DNA of 10,005 bases from Cephalothrix spiralis (lineage: Eukaryota > Nemertea > Palaeonemertea > Archinemertea > Cephalotrichidae): the NCBI GenBank assembly GCA_032353305.1, contig JAUCNG010425131.1, positions 1-10,005 of the forward strand. Reading direction: 5' to 3'. Of this stretch, positions 1 to 7,687 are shown piece after piece (positions within the stretch are counted from its first letter, which is position 1; each line of letters begins with the position of its first letter). The translations under genes and the position numbers were made by a program. Under the pieces are notes generated by a model. The model ran no database searches and was not told the origin of the DNA. It saw only the letters and a program-made list of their open reading frames with translations.

Positions 1-220
1 CTCTAACGATTCCAAAACAGTCTTTACATTTGCTCTAACACGAAAAAAACGCATAATGACACAGCAAATCCCACTAATCAGGCAAAGGCAAATTATTATA
101 CCTTCAAGAAATGAAAACAACATCACCGTCTTACATCCTTTTTTATAACTTAAAACAATTCAATTTTCAATCATGTATTCTGTTGTTTTGACAGTTTCGC
201 GCGTGACATGGAATTCCTAG

Positions 221-228
221 TGACGTCA
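221..228. promoter_or_regulatory. CRE-type palindrome TGACGTCA
   Basis: The full CREB/ATF consensus TGACGTCA lies 13 bp after a GCGCGTGACATG stretch. It is the only full match seen in the window. No transcription start or first exon can be identified nearby, so function is uncertain. Confidence 0.35.
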
Positions 229-286
229 CACGATCATTTATATCAAGAAGTGTTCGGTATCATTCTAAGGTTCTGCGGATAGTCTG

Positions 287-305
287 AGCGAAAGAAAATT
301 TCGCT
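287..305. repeat. Small hairpin AGCGAAA/TTTCGCT
   Basis: A perfect 7-bp stem with a 5-nt A-rich loop, alone in AT-rich DNA. There is no sign of a gene around it. Confidence 0.45.
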
Positions 306-619
306 TATGGGAGTCGAATTAAAGTTGAAATTAGGAACAGAAAAAAATATCCGATTATCAAGCGTTTTTTCTTCTTCTTGAAATATAAAGATATGTGGCG
401 TATTTCGGTGTATTAATATTTGGACTTAGTTTAAGATAAAGGCCCGTTTTATTTTGTCGAAAACCTTAAAAATTCGACCCAAAAACGATACTCACTCTTT
501 CTATGTACTCTATATACTCTTGATATAATGCAGGTAATCGGGCGAAACAAAAATTTATGAATACCGTACTCGTAGCCTACCCTTTTGTCTTTTTCACGCT
601 CGATTTCTCGTTTTTTCTG

Positions 620-742
620 CCGACGAAAATAGGTGAGGACGAAATTTTTGTCGGAATTTTCGTAGGGCTTAGAAAATGTACTCAGTGAAGTTTTTTTTCA
701 CATGATGTCGTCGGGCAAAACTGCCGTAATTGTAAACTTCAC
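620..742. repeat. Two adjacent inverted repeats
   Basis: CCGACGAAAAT (620-630) pairs with ATTTTTGTCGG (644-654) with one wobble position. GTGAAGTTT (685-693) pairs exactly with AAACTTCAC (734-742). They may be remnants of a foldback element, but no consistent outer boundary was found. Confidence 0.5.
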
Positions 743-2100
743 GAAAAAAAGGCCTTTACCTGGTTGGGAGAACAGAATTTTTTTCTCAGGCAAAAAAACA
801 ACTTAAGAACATATAGTAAATTAAAGTTGCAGCACCCCCTGCAAACACCAATCCCCCCCCCACCTGGTCGGTTCGGCCCTGGTACTCAAGTCTATTTTCT
901 ATACCGAATAGAGTCGTGTTTATCATTTTTACTGGCCGGCACGGCGTGTCGCTGCAGTATATAGTTAGAAATCAATTTTCTAATAAACATGAAAATTGTT
1001 CATTAAATTTCTATTTACAGTTCAGAGTAAATCAATTCGCACATATCATCCCAAGAAAAACAGTTTCTTTAGATGCAATTATTGAAAATAAATCCCTTGG
1101 TATTCCCCCTAATCTCATTTTCCTTTCCCATGAGGTTTTTGTGGTTGTTTTTTGTCGTTAAATCACGAACATTTTCAATCGTCTTATCATTATTGGTTTA
1201 ATTAAATGCGTTGTTTAAAACTTTGATGGCTTGATCGAAATCAATCATTTAATTGCATGCCACTTCCAAACTAGATCTGATTTTAAGAACGTGATTTTAA
1301 TCTATTTCCCATTCTAACTTTCATGCTTTGGGATGTAATCATATTATGCTTATTTAAATTTGTTTAATTCTCGTTCCAGATTAATGAATCTTTAGGATTA
1401 ATTATGATGTTAATCAGGTATTTATTGTTCCGGTTCACTTTGTCACCTTGCATATTTTTACTATGTCTATAAAGCAATTGCATTGGCTGTTCCAGAAATC
1501 GGATTTGACAGAAATATATATTTACAAACATACAATAAGATCCCACTGTACAATGGACCGGCAAGGTGTTCATGTTTCCGGACACGGATGAGGACTTACA
1601 ATTCTTTCGAATTATAAATCAAGATTGCGTTTCACCCAAAAAGACCTCCAAACCAAAACTTCATGTAAAACTTTAAAATGATATATATACGAATCATGTA
1701 GAAATTAATTATCTCTGCCTCCAGAAATACAAGTGATACGAATGATCTCAAGACTCCACTGATTTATTCAAAATTAGTATGTTTTTTATAAGCTATTCAA
1801 AACTGCTTCGCTGTCAAAAATATAATTTCCATCTGCGCAACCAATCTGTTTTGTTTTATAATATTTCCAAAATCCACCCCCCACCCACTGACTTAGTAAT
1901 ATCTCGAGTAATATGATAAACACACAATTTTTTGCTTTTGGATTGGAAAGAAAAAAAGAAACAAAATATTTTTTTTAAATTTACTTTTAAGATAATAGGA
2001 TCAAATTCAAAACTGAAACGTTGCGTCGCGTGATAAGCCTGAGCCATTTCCATTTCTCATATGATCAAATAGTTCAATTGTTTTATTTCTATCCCTTAGA
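743..2100. other. Non-coding DNA without recognisable genes
   Basis: A nine-base C run lies at 853-861, and an acceptor-like TTTCTATTTACAG ends at 1020. The 46 codons after 1020 are open but show no domain or plausible composition. Short frames on the minus strand (1364-1585, 1856-2053) are low-complexity AT translations. I see nothing else. Confidence 0.55.
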
Positions 2101-2112
2101 CCTCGACACTCG

Positions 2113-2126
2113 GCAGTTTAAACTGC
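2113..2126. repeat. Perfect 14-bp palindrome
   Basis: GCAGTTTAAACTGC is exactly self-complementary. No wider structure was found around it. Confidence 0.85.
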
Positions 2127-2150
2127 AAACGTTGATGCTATAATAGATAA

Positions 2151-2170
2151 TATCAAGAATATTCTTGATA
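2151..2170. repeat. Perfect 20-bp palindrome
   Basis: TATCAAGAATATTCTTGATA is exactly self-complementary with no loop. It lies 24 bp from another perfect palindrome (2113-2126). GAATATTC-type cores resemble heat-shock element inverted pentamers (GAAnnTTC), but here there is only a single inverted pair. Confidence 0.85.
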
Positions 2171-2531
2171 ATATAAAAGACAGACTTCCATTAAACATAG
2201 CTGGTGAAAAACTTCTCCCAAGGACAGGCATACAAAATAGCCTACTGATAAAATACTGTACCGTATTATTTTTAGTTAATCTTTGCTAATCCAAAAACAA
2301 AATCTAGTCCTTAGTTTAGGAGATTTTCCAACAAATTGTGAGTTTTTATGATAATATGAGTGGATTTTCTAATAACTTTACTTCGCTACAAATAATAATA
2401 AGTTTTTCAGTTCTGGCACGCGCCTATGCACAAATAAACGTAAAATGATAAAAGGTATGCCGAGCGAAATTTTTTGACACTTTTTTTCTTTTTTTACACC
2501 ATTTTAGTCACATTATATGATAATTAGTAGA

Positions 2532-2600
2532 ATTTTAGGAGAAATTGTCATATTTTAGGAGAAATTGTCATATTTTAGTAGGAATGGTCATATTTTAGGA
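2532..2600. repeat. Short tandem repeat, 20-bp unit, about 3.5 copies
   Basis: The unit ATTTTAGGAGAAATTGTCAT occurs at 2532-2551 and 2552-2571 exactly. It recurs at 2572-2591 with changes, and a partial fourth unit starts at 2592. The array runs straight into an 18-bp perfect palindrome. Repeats abut with no spacers, so this is not a CRISPR array. Confidence 0.9.
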
Positions 2601-2610
2601 TATCCTAAAA
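2593..2610. repeat. Perfect 18-bp palindrome
   Basis: TTTTAGGATATCCTAAAA is its own reverse complement. Its left half is part of the fourth copy of the adjoining 20-bp repeat. Confidence 0.9.
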
Positions 2611-2650
2611 TTTTATGAGAAATATGAGGAGTGGGGCGACAAGGGTTTTG

Positions 2651-2733
2651 AAATCACGAATCACGTTAAATAAACGTGCTAATTCACGATTCACGTTTAA
2701 AAAAATGAAAATCCCGATCACGAACAATCACGG
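2651..2733. repeat. Second TCACG-rich array, same family
   Basis: Six TCACG words lie in 83 bp. The segment GAAATCACGAATCACGTT (starting at 2650) is repeated almost exactly, in the same orientation, at 3793 in the larger array, and the following AATAAA-ACG part is also shared. The two arrays are therefore copies of one dispersed repeat about 1.1 kb apart. Inverted words GGGGCGACA (2633-2641) and TGTCGCCCC (3843-3851) lie just outside the pair. Confidence 0.7.
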
Positions 2734-3024
2734 GCGCGGAGGCCGGAGGCTGAGTGTTTTGCAACCGACGGAAGCCCCCTGGAAGCCAAGTCGAAAAAGT
2801 CAAGGATAAGAATAATCTTGTCAAAAGTCAATCGGTCAGATTTAAGAACTCTTCATATAATATCAGTCAAAAGTCAGAAATAAGTTTTTTAGAAAAGTCG
2901 GGAAGCAAAAAAATAATATTTCGAATATCTATATGCCATAGACACGGTCAAAGCTAGGTATATATAACTATCAAATATTTTACAATTGCGGGGTCCGGAG
3001 GCCAATTGTTTTGCAAATTGACGC
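2729..3024 (+). repeat. Direct repeat pair of a CCGGAGGC...GTTTTGCAA word
   Basis: The sequence around 2738-2770 (GGCCGGAGGC, TGTTTTGCAACCGACG) resembles that around 2994-3024 (GTCCGGAGGCC, TTGTTTTGCAAATTGACG) in the same orientation, about 258 bp apart. The pair follows the first TCACG array and may belong to the same composite repeat. Confidence 0.5.
2785..2905 (+). repeat. Weak AAAAGTC-word cluster, possible relative of the 4894 repeat
   Basis: Four AAAAGTC words occur in about 110 bp: AAAAAGTCAAGG, CAAAAGTCAATC, CAAAAGTCAGAA and GAAAAGTCGGGAAG. The last matches the core of the repeat at 4894-4995. Periodicity is poor, so this may be an eroded copy. Confidence 0.35.
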
Positions 3025-3269
3025 CCTTCGATCAGAACGTCTTAGAAGGATATTTTTTGAAGATAGGAATAAAAATGCTGAGGTTATAATTAATTTGTTT
3101 TTAAGAAAGCTTGTCCTAATTGACGATTCCTAGAGCTTGGATCATTCTAACCATTGTGAGGAAGGTACGCCTTCATGGGTCCTGGTTGGGTTGACGCTCC
3201 AAAGAGCTGAGTGTTTTAGGGGTACTGAGAACCAAATGACGTAACTACGAGAACGATGGAGGGTTGATT
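3025..3269. other. Non-coding segment
   Basis: Moderately mixed composition with no open frame of interest. GCTGAGTGTTTT at 3207-3218 echoes GCTGAGTGTTTT at 2749-2760, which hints at further shared repeat material. Confidence 0.4.
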
Positions 3270-3349
3270 GAAAAAAATGGTTATTTTTTGCGCGCCTTCT
3301 ATCACAAAATGCATATAGTGTTATCGAGCCGAGTGAAGCGAGGCGAGGG
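3270..3349 (+). repeat. Dispersed GC-rich repeat, copy 1
   Basis: AAAATGG-TTATTTTTTGCGCGC is followed by TTCTATCACAAAA and then GAGCCGAGTGAAGCGAGG plus CGAGG (the 23-bp block at 3326-3348). The same order of blocks occurs in reverse complement at 5448-5516. The 23-bp block is identical between the copies while the connecting DNA varies, indicating a conserved repeat core. Confidence 0.75.
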
Positions 3350-3666
3350 TCATAGGGCCAGGGCCTAAGTCTGATTCTAAGGCACTTTGCGAAATTTCCA
3401 TTGAGGCACTAAACAAACAGTTTAGATTGAAAGGATTATTCATGTGATGATTATGATGGCCCGTAATTATATGACTTAAATGGAACAAAAACATTCGGCA
3501 AAATACAATGAGAATGAATGCTATGTGAGCTCCGTAGGCGCGAACGTAATTTTTGAAGATATACGATTTGTTAGACCTTCTAAAAGCTTGATAGTTGATA
3601 CAAGCTATTAGGCTTCAGACTACTATTTCAGTAAGCTTTTCCTTTTTATCCATCAATTAGCGTTTT
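3350..3666. other. Non-coding segment between repeats
   Basis: Unique-looking sequence lies between the GC-rich repeat copy and the TCACG array. No gene, RNA or clear repeat was recognised. Confidence 0.45.
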
Positions 3667-3840
3667 TCACGTCACGGGAAATAAAAATGGAAAATCACGT
3701 TTACGAAAAATTAACATGAAATCACGATCACGGGGGCTTAGATCACCGATCACGTCTAATAAATGGTTTAAATCACGATCACGATGGGGTTGGAAATCAC
3801 GAATCACGTTGAATAAAACGCTAAATCACGTATCACGAAC
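3667..3840. repeat. TCACG-rich minisatellite, period about 51-53 bp
   Basis: Twelve TCACG words occur here, mostly as AATCACGATCACG-type doublets. Units begin with AAATCACG at 3719, 3770 and 3823, giving periods of 51 and 53 bp. Each full unit ends with an AATAAA-containing stretch, and a degenerate copy precedes near 3690. The array has an open frame of 92 codons with Ser/Arg-rich translation, but its composition follows from the repeat and is not evidence of a gene. Confidence 0.75.
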
Positions 3841-3851
3841 AATGTCGCCCC

Positions 3852-4261
3852 CCGCTATGAGGCCTTTTCGATTTTATTCGAAAATTTTGTTTTTGACTTT
3901 TGGTTTTTTATACTTTCAACACGGAGTATTGTGTTTTTCACTCAATGCTGTTGTAACACCAAGGGTTCATGGACCATTTGGTGATACATATTAATTGTTT
4001 TCAATGGTAAGCCATTAGAGTCATTTGTATCATCTTTACTTTCTGTACTAACTTCTAAGACCTATCAGCACTGTTTCTCGTTTAAAAAATATCAATCAAG
4101 ACCAGGAAGGTCATTAAACATATTTATGTGACATTGATCAAGATGGTTTTGTAAGATAATCATTTTATTGACAGAGTTGGGATTTAGGGCACACAACACT
4201 TCTTACGAACATTCCCGACTAACGAACTTAAATAGCGATTTTGAACATAGGAAATTCGCCG
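3852..4261. other. Non-coding segment
   Basis: An open frame running from the TCACG array ends at 3994 with no domain signature. The rest is AT-rich sequence with nothing recognised before the palindrome at 4262. Confidence 0.45.
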
Positions 4262-4279
4262 CTATGTACATGTACATAG
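4262..4279. repeat. Perfect 18-bp palindrome containing TACATGTA
   Basis: CTATGTACATGTACATAG is exactly self-complementary. TACATGTA words recur in this window (for example near 8433), which may reflect a genome-wide preference in this organism. Confidence 0.85.
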
Positions 4280-4353
4280 TGTCACTTAACGGCTACCAAG
4301 ACTAGGCTGATATTTTTAGAATTGAAAGGCAAATGTTTACTGATGTTTAAGGG

Positions 4354-4367
4354 TTGCGCATGCGCAA
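4354..4367. promoter_or_regulatory. Palindromic NRF-1-type site
   Basis: TTGCGCATGCGCAA is a perfect 14-bp palindrome containing TGCGCATGCGCA, the ideal binding consensus of NRF-1 family factors. It lies about 40 bp left of a foldback element in AT-rich DNA. No exon or CpG island is adjacent, so a promoter role is unsupported. Confidence 0.4.
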
Positions 4368-4404
4368 ATCGAAAAAATTACAATAGATTTCGGAAGAATA
4401 GGGG

Positions 4405-4577
4405 CATGTTTCTATCTGTCTGTAATACAATTATATGACGTATAATCAGCCGTTACCGAGTTATTAAGAGTCAAAATTGCCCAATTTTACCGTAAAATTT
4501 GGCATTTTTGACTCTCAATAACTCGATAACGACTTGTTTTAGACCATATAAGTGTATTGTGGATAGATAGAAACACG
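4405..4577. repeat. Foldback/MITE-like palindrome with almost no loop
   Basis: Two arms of about 86 bp meet at 4490/4491 in TTTTAC-CGTAAAA. Matching blocks across the centre include GTTTCTATCT with its complement at the far end, TTATATG, CGAGTTATT and GAGTCAAAA. By hand alignment the arms agree at roughly four positions in five. Because there is essentially no spacer, transcription of either strand would give one continuous hairpin. There is no open reading frame inside. The structure is typical of short non-autonomous DNA transposons, but no flanking duplication was identified. Confidence 0.85.
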
Positions 4578-4677
4578 ACTTCAAAATATTCACCTAAATA
4601 ATTATTCAAGGCATATTTTTGAATAAAAAATCGTCGGGATAAATCTTTTTTGTCGCGACTGGTTATTAATTTTTAGA

Positions 4678-4881
4678 TACACTACTCGATTTTTAAAAGC
4701 CGACCTCGTCCCGATTAAAGAAAATTTGATCAAATCCTGCGATGCGTGACTGAAAATTCAACATCGTATTGTTGTCGTGATTAAATTTATACAATTTTGA
4801 ATTTTCAGTCATGCATCACAGGTTTTGATCAAATTTTCTTTAATCGGGACGTGGTCTGCAGCTAAAAATCGGCCCAGTGTA
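4678..4881. repeat. Foldback/MITE-like inverted repeat with 75-84 bp arms
   Basis: The left arm 4687-4761 and right arm 4797-4871 are reverse complements with 8 mismatches in 75 positions by hand count, including an uninterrupted 28-bp block covering the CGTCCCGATTAAAG region. The repeat weakly extends outward to TACACT at 4678-4683 and AGTGTA at 4876-4881. The 35-nt spacer (4762-4796) is AT-rich. It lies 100 bp from the 4405-4577 foldback, whose sequence is unrelated. Arm similarity is higher than in the other foldbacks here, suggesting a younger insertion. Confidence 0.88.
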
Positions 4882-4893
4882 GGAGAGCCTTTA

Positions 4894-4995
4894 CAGGGTG
4901 ACCACTGACCTGGAAATCAGGGAAAAGTCGGGGGGAAAATTTTGGTTAAAAAGTCGGGAATTTTCAAATTTTGATGAAAGTCCGGGAAATTTATT
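4894..4995 (+). repeat. Degenerate AAAGTCGGG repeat (dispersed animal repeat type)
   Basis: After GGGTGACCACTGACCTGG come AAAGTCGGG-type words near 4924, 4951 and 4977, a spacing of about 26 bp. Its translated frame (4898-5101) is compositionally repetitive (REKSGGKFW, LKSREFSNF, ESPGNLF). I recall similar strings appearing as spurious predicted proteins in several invertebrate genomes. It is treated as repeat and not as a gene. Confidence 0.5.
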
Positions 4996-5351
4996 TCTGA
5001 GAATTAGTTCACGACTAATATACTTAAGAATATATTTAGAATTCCGAACCTTCGTTCTACATTCTACGTTCGGTCAGCTGGCCTGTAGACTGGTTACCTG
5101 ACCGATATCGTCTTCTTTAGCAGACTAGTTCACGACAAATTATCACTAAAATTAATCTTGTAAATATTTTCAGTACGCTTCAATTTTTAATAATTTTTTT
5201 ATGAATAGTAAAAAGGAAGAAAAAAATTTCCGAGAAAGGACGTTAGGATTTACCGTCTACGCGGGTAATAGAACTTTTTGGTCTATTTAGCTCAGTTGTT
5301 GTTTAGATAGTTAGACAGATGTGGACAAAAATTGTTTTGTTTGAAAGAGAA
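4996..5351. other. Non-coding segment with a short direct repeat
   Basis: TAGTTCACGACTAAT near 5007 and TAGTTCACGACAAAT near 5127 are similar direct copies about 120 bp apart. CGGTCAG and CTGACCG at about 5069-5102 can pair. Nothing coding is seen. Confidence 0.4.
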
Positions 5352-5391
5352 GACCATGTTCTCTCTAGTGATCACTAGCAGCGATATGGTC
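5352..5391. repeat. 40-bp concentric palindrome
   Basis: The core CTAGTGATCACTAG (5365-5378) is perfectly palindromic. GACCAT (5352-5357) and ATGGTC (5386-5391) form an outer pair with exactly the same centre, with a 7-nt mismatched stretch on each side between them. Confidence 0.8.
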
Positions 5392-5447
5392 ATTGCCTTA
5401 AATGGAATGAGAAATGATGAATTATGCAAATAAAACTGAAATCTTGT

Positions 5448-5516
5448 CCTCGCCTCGCTTCACTCGGCTCATATATTTTTGTGAAGAAATGCGCGCAAAA
5501 AATGACAATTTTTCTC
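5448..5516 (-). repeat. Dispersed GC-rich repeat, copy 2 (inverted)
   Basis: The block at 5448-5470 is the exact reverse complement of 3326-3348. It is followed by CATATATTTTTGTGAAGAAA and GCGCGCAAAAAATGAC, matching the flank of copy 1. The pair encloses about 2.1 kb. They may be ends of one composite element or simply two independent insertions. Confidence 0.75.
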
Positions 5517-6400
5517 TCATAAGATAAGTCTTATATTTTCTATAAATTGAATTCAAGGAATCAGTTGAAACAATAGAGTAAAAAAGTACACCTCACATAC
5601 ATTTACAAACTATGTGAAATATCTCGAAAACGTCTCTCAAAATCTGAAAATTGGTGAAAAAATGAGACATATCCAGCAAGTGTGCCTATCAACCGGTAAA
5701 GTGGTACGGATAAGATCGTTTGGTCGTCCAGCTTCTATTTAGTAATAGTTTTAGATTTCGTTTTTTTTGCTCTAGGTGTGCTTCGACTCGTATGACCATA
5801 ATTTGGCTTATTTATATCATTAGATTCCATGAATACGATTATAAGCAATTATTATGGACTCGTAAAAAATTTCTATAATTCCTCCTAAAATTATTTTATG
5901 GGTCGCTATGACCCATGGGTATAAAGAATTGTTTTATTTGGAACCGATATTAAAATGTTTTATTATAAAAATATGTCAATTGGTACTTAAGAATTCAAGT
6001 TTGACCGAATTTTTTTAACCGCTGACTAGATTTTTTTCTAAAGTCTTTAACATTTTTTTTATCCCGCCGCCGCGCTAAAGGGAGTTTTCAAAAGTTTGTC
6101 CGTAAACCAAGCAGTTAAAAACATACCTAACAATTATATATTATTTTCAATACATGCTTAAAATACTAACCTTAAAAATAAGACATATTAGAGCTGAAAA
6201 AACACCGGCAAAATTAAGATGCTTTTCCCGGCAGCCATTATTTCCCAATTCTTTCCATCTCAATTACGACTAATGCCCGATTAGGGCTCTTTACTTTTGA
6301 TAAATCACCGAAATAATGCAAATAAATCACATGTCAAATTATATTACTGACACAAAAAACAAATAAGACCACAAAAAGCTTTTGACTTCTTCAAAAAGGA
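5517..6400. other. Non-coding AT-rich DNA
   Basis: Only a small hairpin (5898-5916), several T-runs (6010-6060) and an isolated CCGCCGCCGCGC patch (6064-6075) were seen. There is no coding frame or RNA gene. Confidence 0.5.
5898..5916. repeat. Small hairpin
   Basis: ATGGGTC (5898-5904) and GACCCAT (5910-5916) can form a 7-bp stem with a 5-nt loop. No terminator or RNA role is implied. Confidence 0.5.
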
Positions 6401-6432
6401 TGGGTTTTATCTTAAATGGGTTTTATCTTAAA
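6401..6432. repeat. Perfect 16-bp tandem duplication
   Basis: TGGGTTTTATCTTAAA occurs at 6401-6416 and again immediately at 6417-6432. It lies just outside the large 6450-7068 foldback. Confidence 0.9.
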
Positions 6433-6449
6433 TCTTAATTACTTACAGT

Positions 6450-7068
6450 TTCGTAATTCAATGAAACCATGAAATTCTAGTCATAGTGTATTCATTTCTA
6501 ATTTAAAATGGCCCAGTGCTTTATCTAAACGATCTCTACAACGCGTAGATACTCTTCCGATGAAATGTAAAATTAATTAACTCACAGCTGTTTGGTTTTA
6601 GTAAAAATAAATATTTTTATAAATCCTATTGATGTTTTAGATTCTCTTAGATCTAATTTTCTGAATAGAACGCATTTTGAATTATTTTTCTGCCATAAGT
6701 TTAGCCGAAATGATATATTTGCAGTAGTAAAGGACATTCGGGCAGCTTAAACCTGAAATCAGTTAAACAGAAAAATAATTCAAACTGCGTTCTATTCAGA
6801 AAATTTGATCTATATAAGATAATCTAAAACATTTTTTTAATACCCGAAATAGGATTTATAAAAATATTTCTTTTTACTATAAAACCAAACAGCTGTGGGT
6901 CAATTGATTTTACATTTCATCGGAAGTGTTATACCACGCGTGGAAGAGAGAGTTTAGAGTTCGTCAGACCATACCGAAAAACCAGCTGAGCCATTTTTAA
7001 TTAGTCTCAGCTTAGAAATGAATACACTACAGTTAGTATTTGGAATTGAATTTAATTTATTTTACGAA
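6450..7068. repeat. Large foldback element (about 600-bp imperfect inverted repeat)
   Basis: The left arm (about 6450-6692) is the reverse complement of the right arm (about 6768-7068). Long matching blocks include CCGATGAAATGTAAAAT, CACAGCTGTTTGGTTTTA, AATATTTTTATAAATCCTAT and CTGAATAGAACGCA, each present on the other side in reverse complement. The 75-nt middle also partly pairs (AGTTTAGCCGAAATG with CATTCGGGCAGCTTAAACC), so almost the whole element can fold. The right arm is longer, with insertions such as the TCGGGTATTAAAAAAA stretch near 6828-6849. The arms have therefore diverged by independent indels. No coding sequence is inside. It is best read as a non-autonomous foldback or MITE, or two copies of one MITE inserted head to head. 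No target-site duplication is clear. Confidence 0.85.
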
Positions 7069-7522
7069 CAAATCACGTGATTCCTCATTTGGTACAAAGT
7101 CGAAATGGTACAAAAATTTTATTATTAAGGGTCGACAGCCTTTGAATATATTTGCCATAAAAAGATTTTTCAGGCGATCAGATACGATGTTTTAGCTAAG
7201 CAATTATACTTCTGGCTCTCTGGCATTATTTATATGGATTTCACACGAGATCATTAAAAACCAGTCCCTGGTAATATTTTAGAGGTAACGATGTTGATAA
7301 TGTCTTTTTGACGAAATTAACGCTTTCGGACCATCTGATTAGATAATATGATAGATCTGTTTTAATGTCAAGGAAATTATCTGATTTAAACAGAACAATT
7401 TTATGGGGGTAAAAACTGTATATGATATACGGTCATAATACAAAACTTATCAACCTTAATATATAGTTATGAAGGGATATCTTTGTTATTGTGTCAATTC
7501 TTAACTGGAAAAGTTGGGTGTA
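7069..7522. other. Non-coding DNA between foldbacks
   Basis: A weak inverted pair (TCTGTTTTAA near 7357 with TTTAAACAGA near 7385) is present. No gene was recognised. Confidence 0.4.
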
Positions 7523-7687
7523 TTTATCCGTGACGGAATTTTGAGTTTTTTCGCTATCGCAAACGAAAATTTGTCAAAATTTACCAGCTATAGGACACCG
7601 CAAAACTAGAAATTTGCAATATTATGCTGTTTATCGGACACGGATATCGGAAATTCGCCAAAAATCTCGATTTCCGTCCACGATAAA
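7523..7687. repeat. Degenerate inverted repeat (possible MITE)
   Basis: TTTATCCGTGACGGAATTTT at 7523 matches, in reverse complement, the end TTTCCGTCCACGATAAA at 7671-7687. A further weaker match follows inside (GAGTTTTTTCGC against GCCAAAAATCTCG). The arms are about 35 bp with several mismatches and one-base shifts. The interior contains two GGACAC words but no coding sequence. I infer an old non-autonomous element. Confidence 0.5.

Larger units (their letters stand above)
1..600. other. Non-coding AT-rich DNA
   Basis: No reading frame of coding character is present on either strand. The only items seen are the CRE-type palindrome at 221-228 and small hairpins. It is presumed intergenic or intronic. 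Confidence 0.6.

Noticed and set aside
764-1161. Two overlapping frames as exons, helped by the acceptor-like sequence ending at 1020
   Set aside because: No ATG with context, no domain, no matching donor, and AT-rich composition. A single acceptor-like string is common by chance.
2532-2600. CRISPR-like array
   Set aside because: The repeats are directly adjacent with no spacers, the unit is 20 bp, and the context is an animal genome.
2615-2957. Two overlapping short frames as small genes
   Set aside because: They cover the first TCACG array and the AAAAGTC cluster; composition is repeat-driven and the frames overlap each other.
3716-3994. 92-codon Ser/Arg-rich frame as a gene
   Set aside because: Its first half is the TCACG minisatellite translated. 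The remainder has no domain, and stops are simply sparse in this repeat.
4898-5101. 67-codon frame as a protein gene
   Set aside because: The translation is produced by the degenerate AAAGTCGGG repeat, with no start context or splice evidence.
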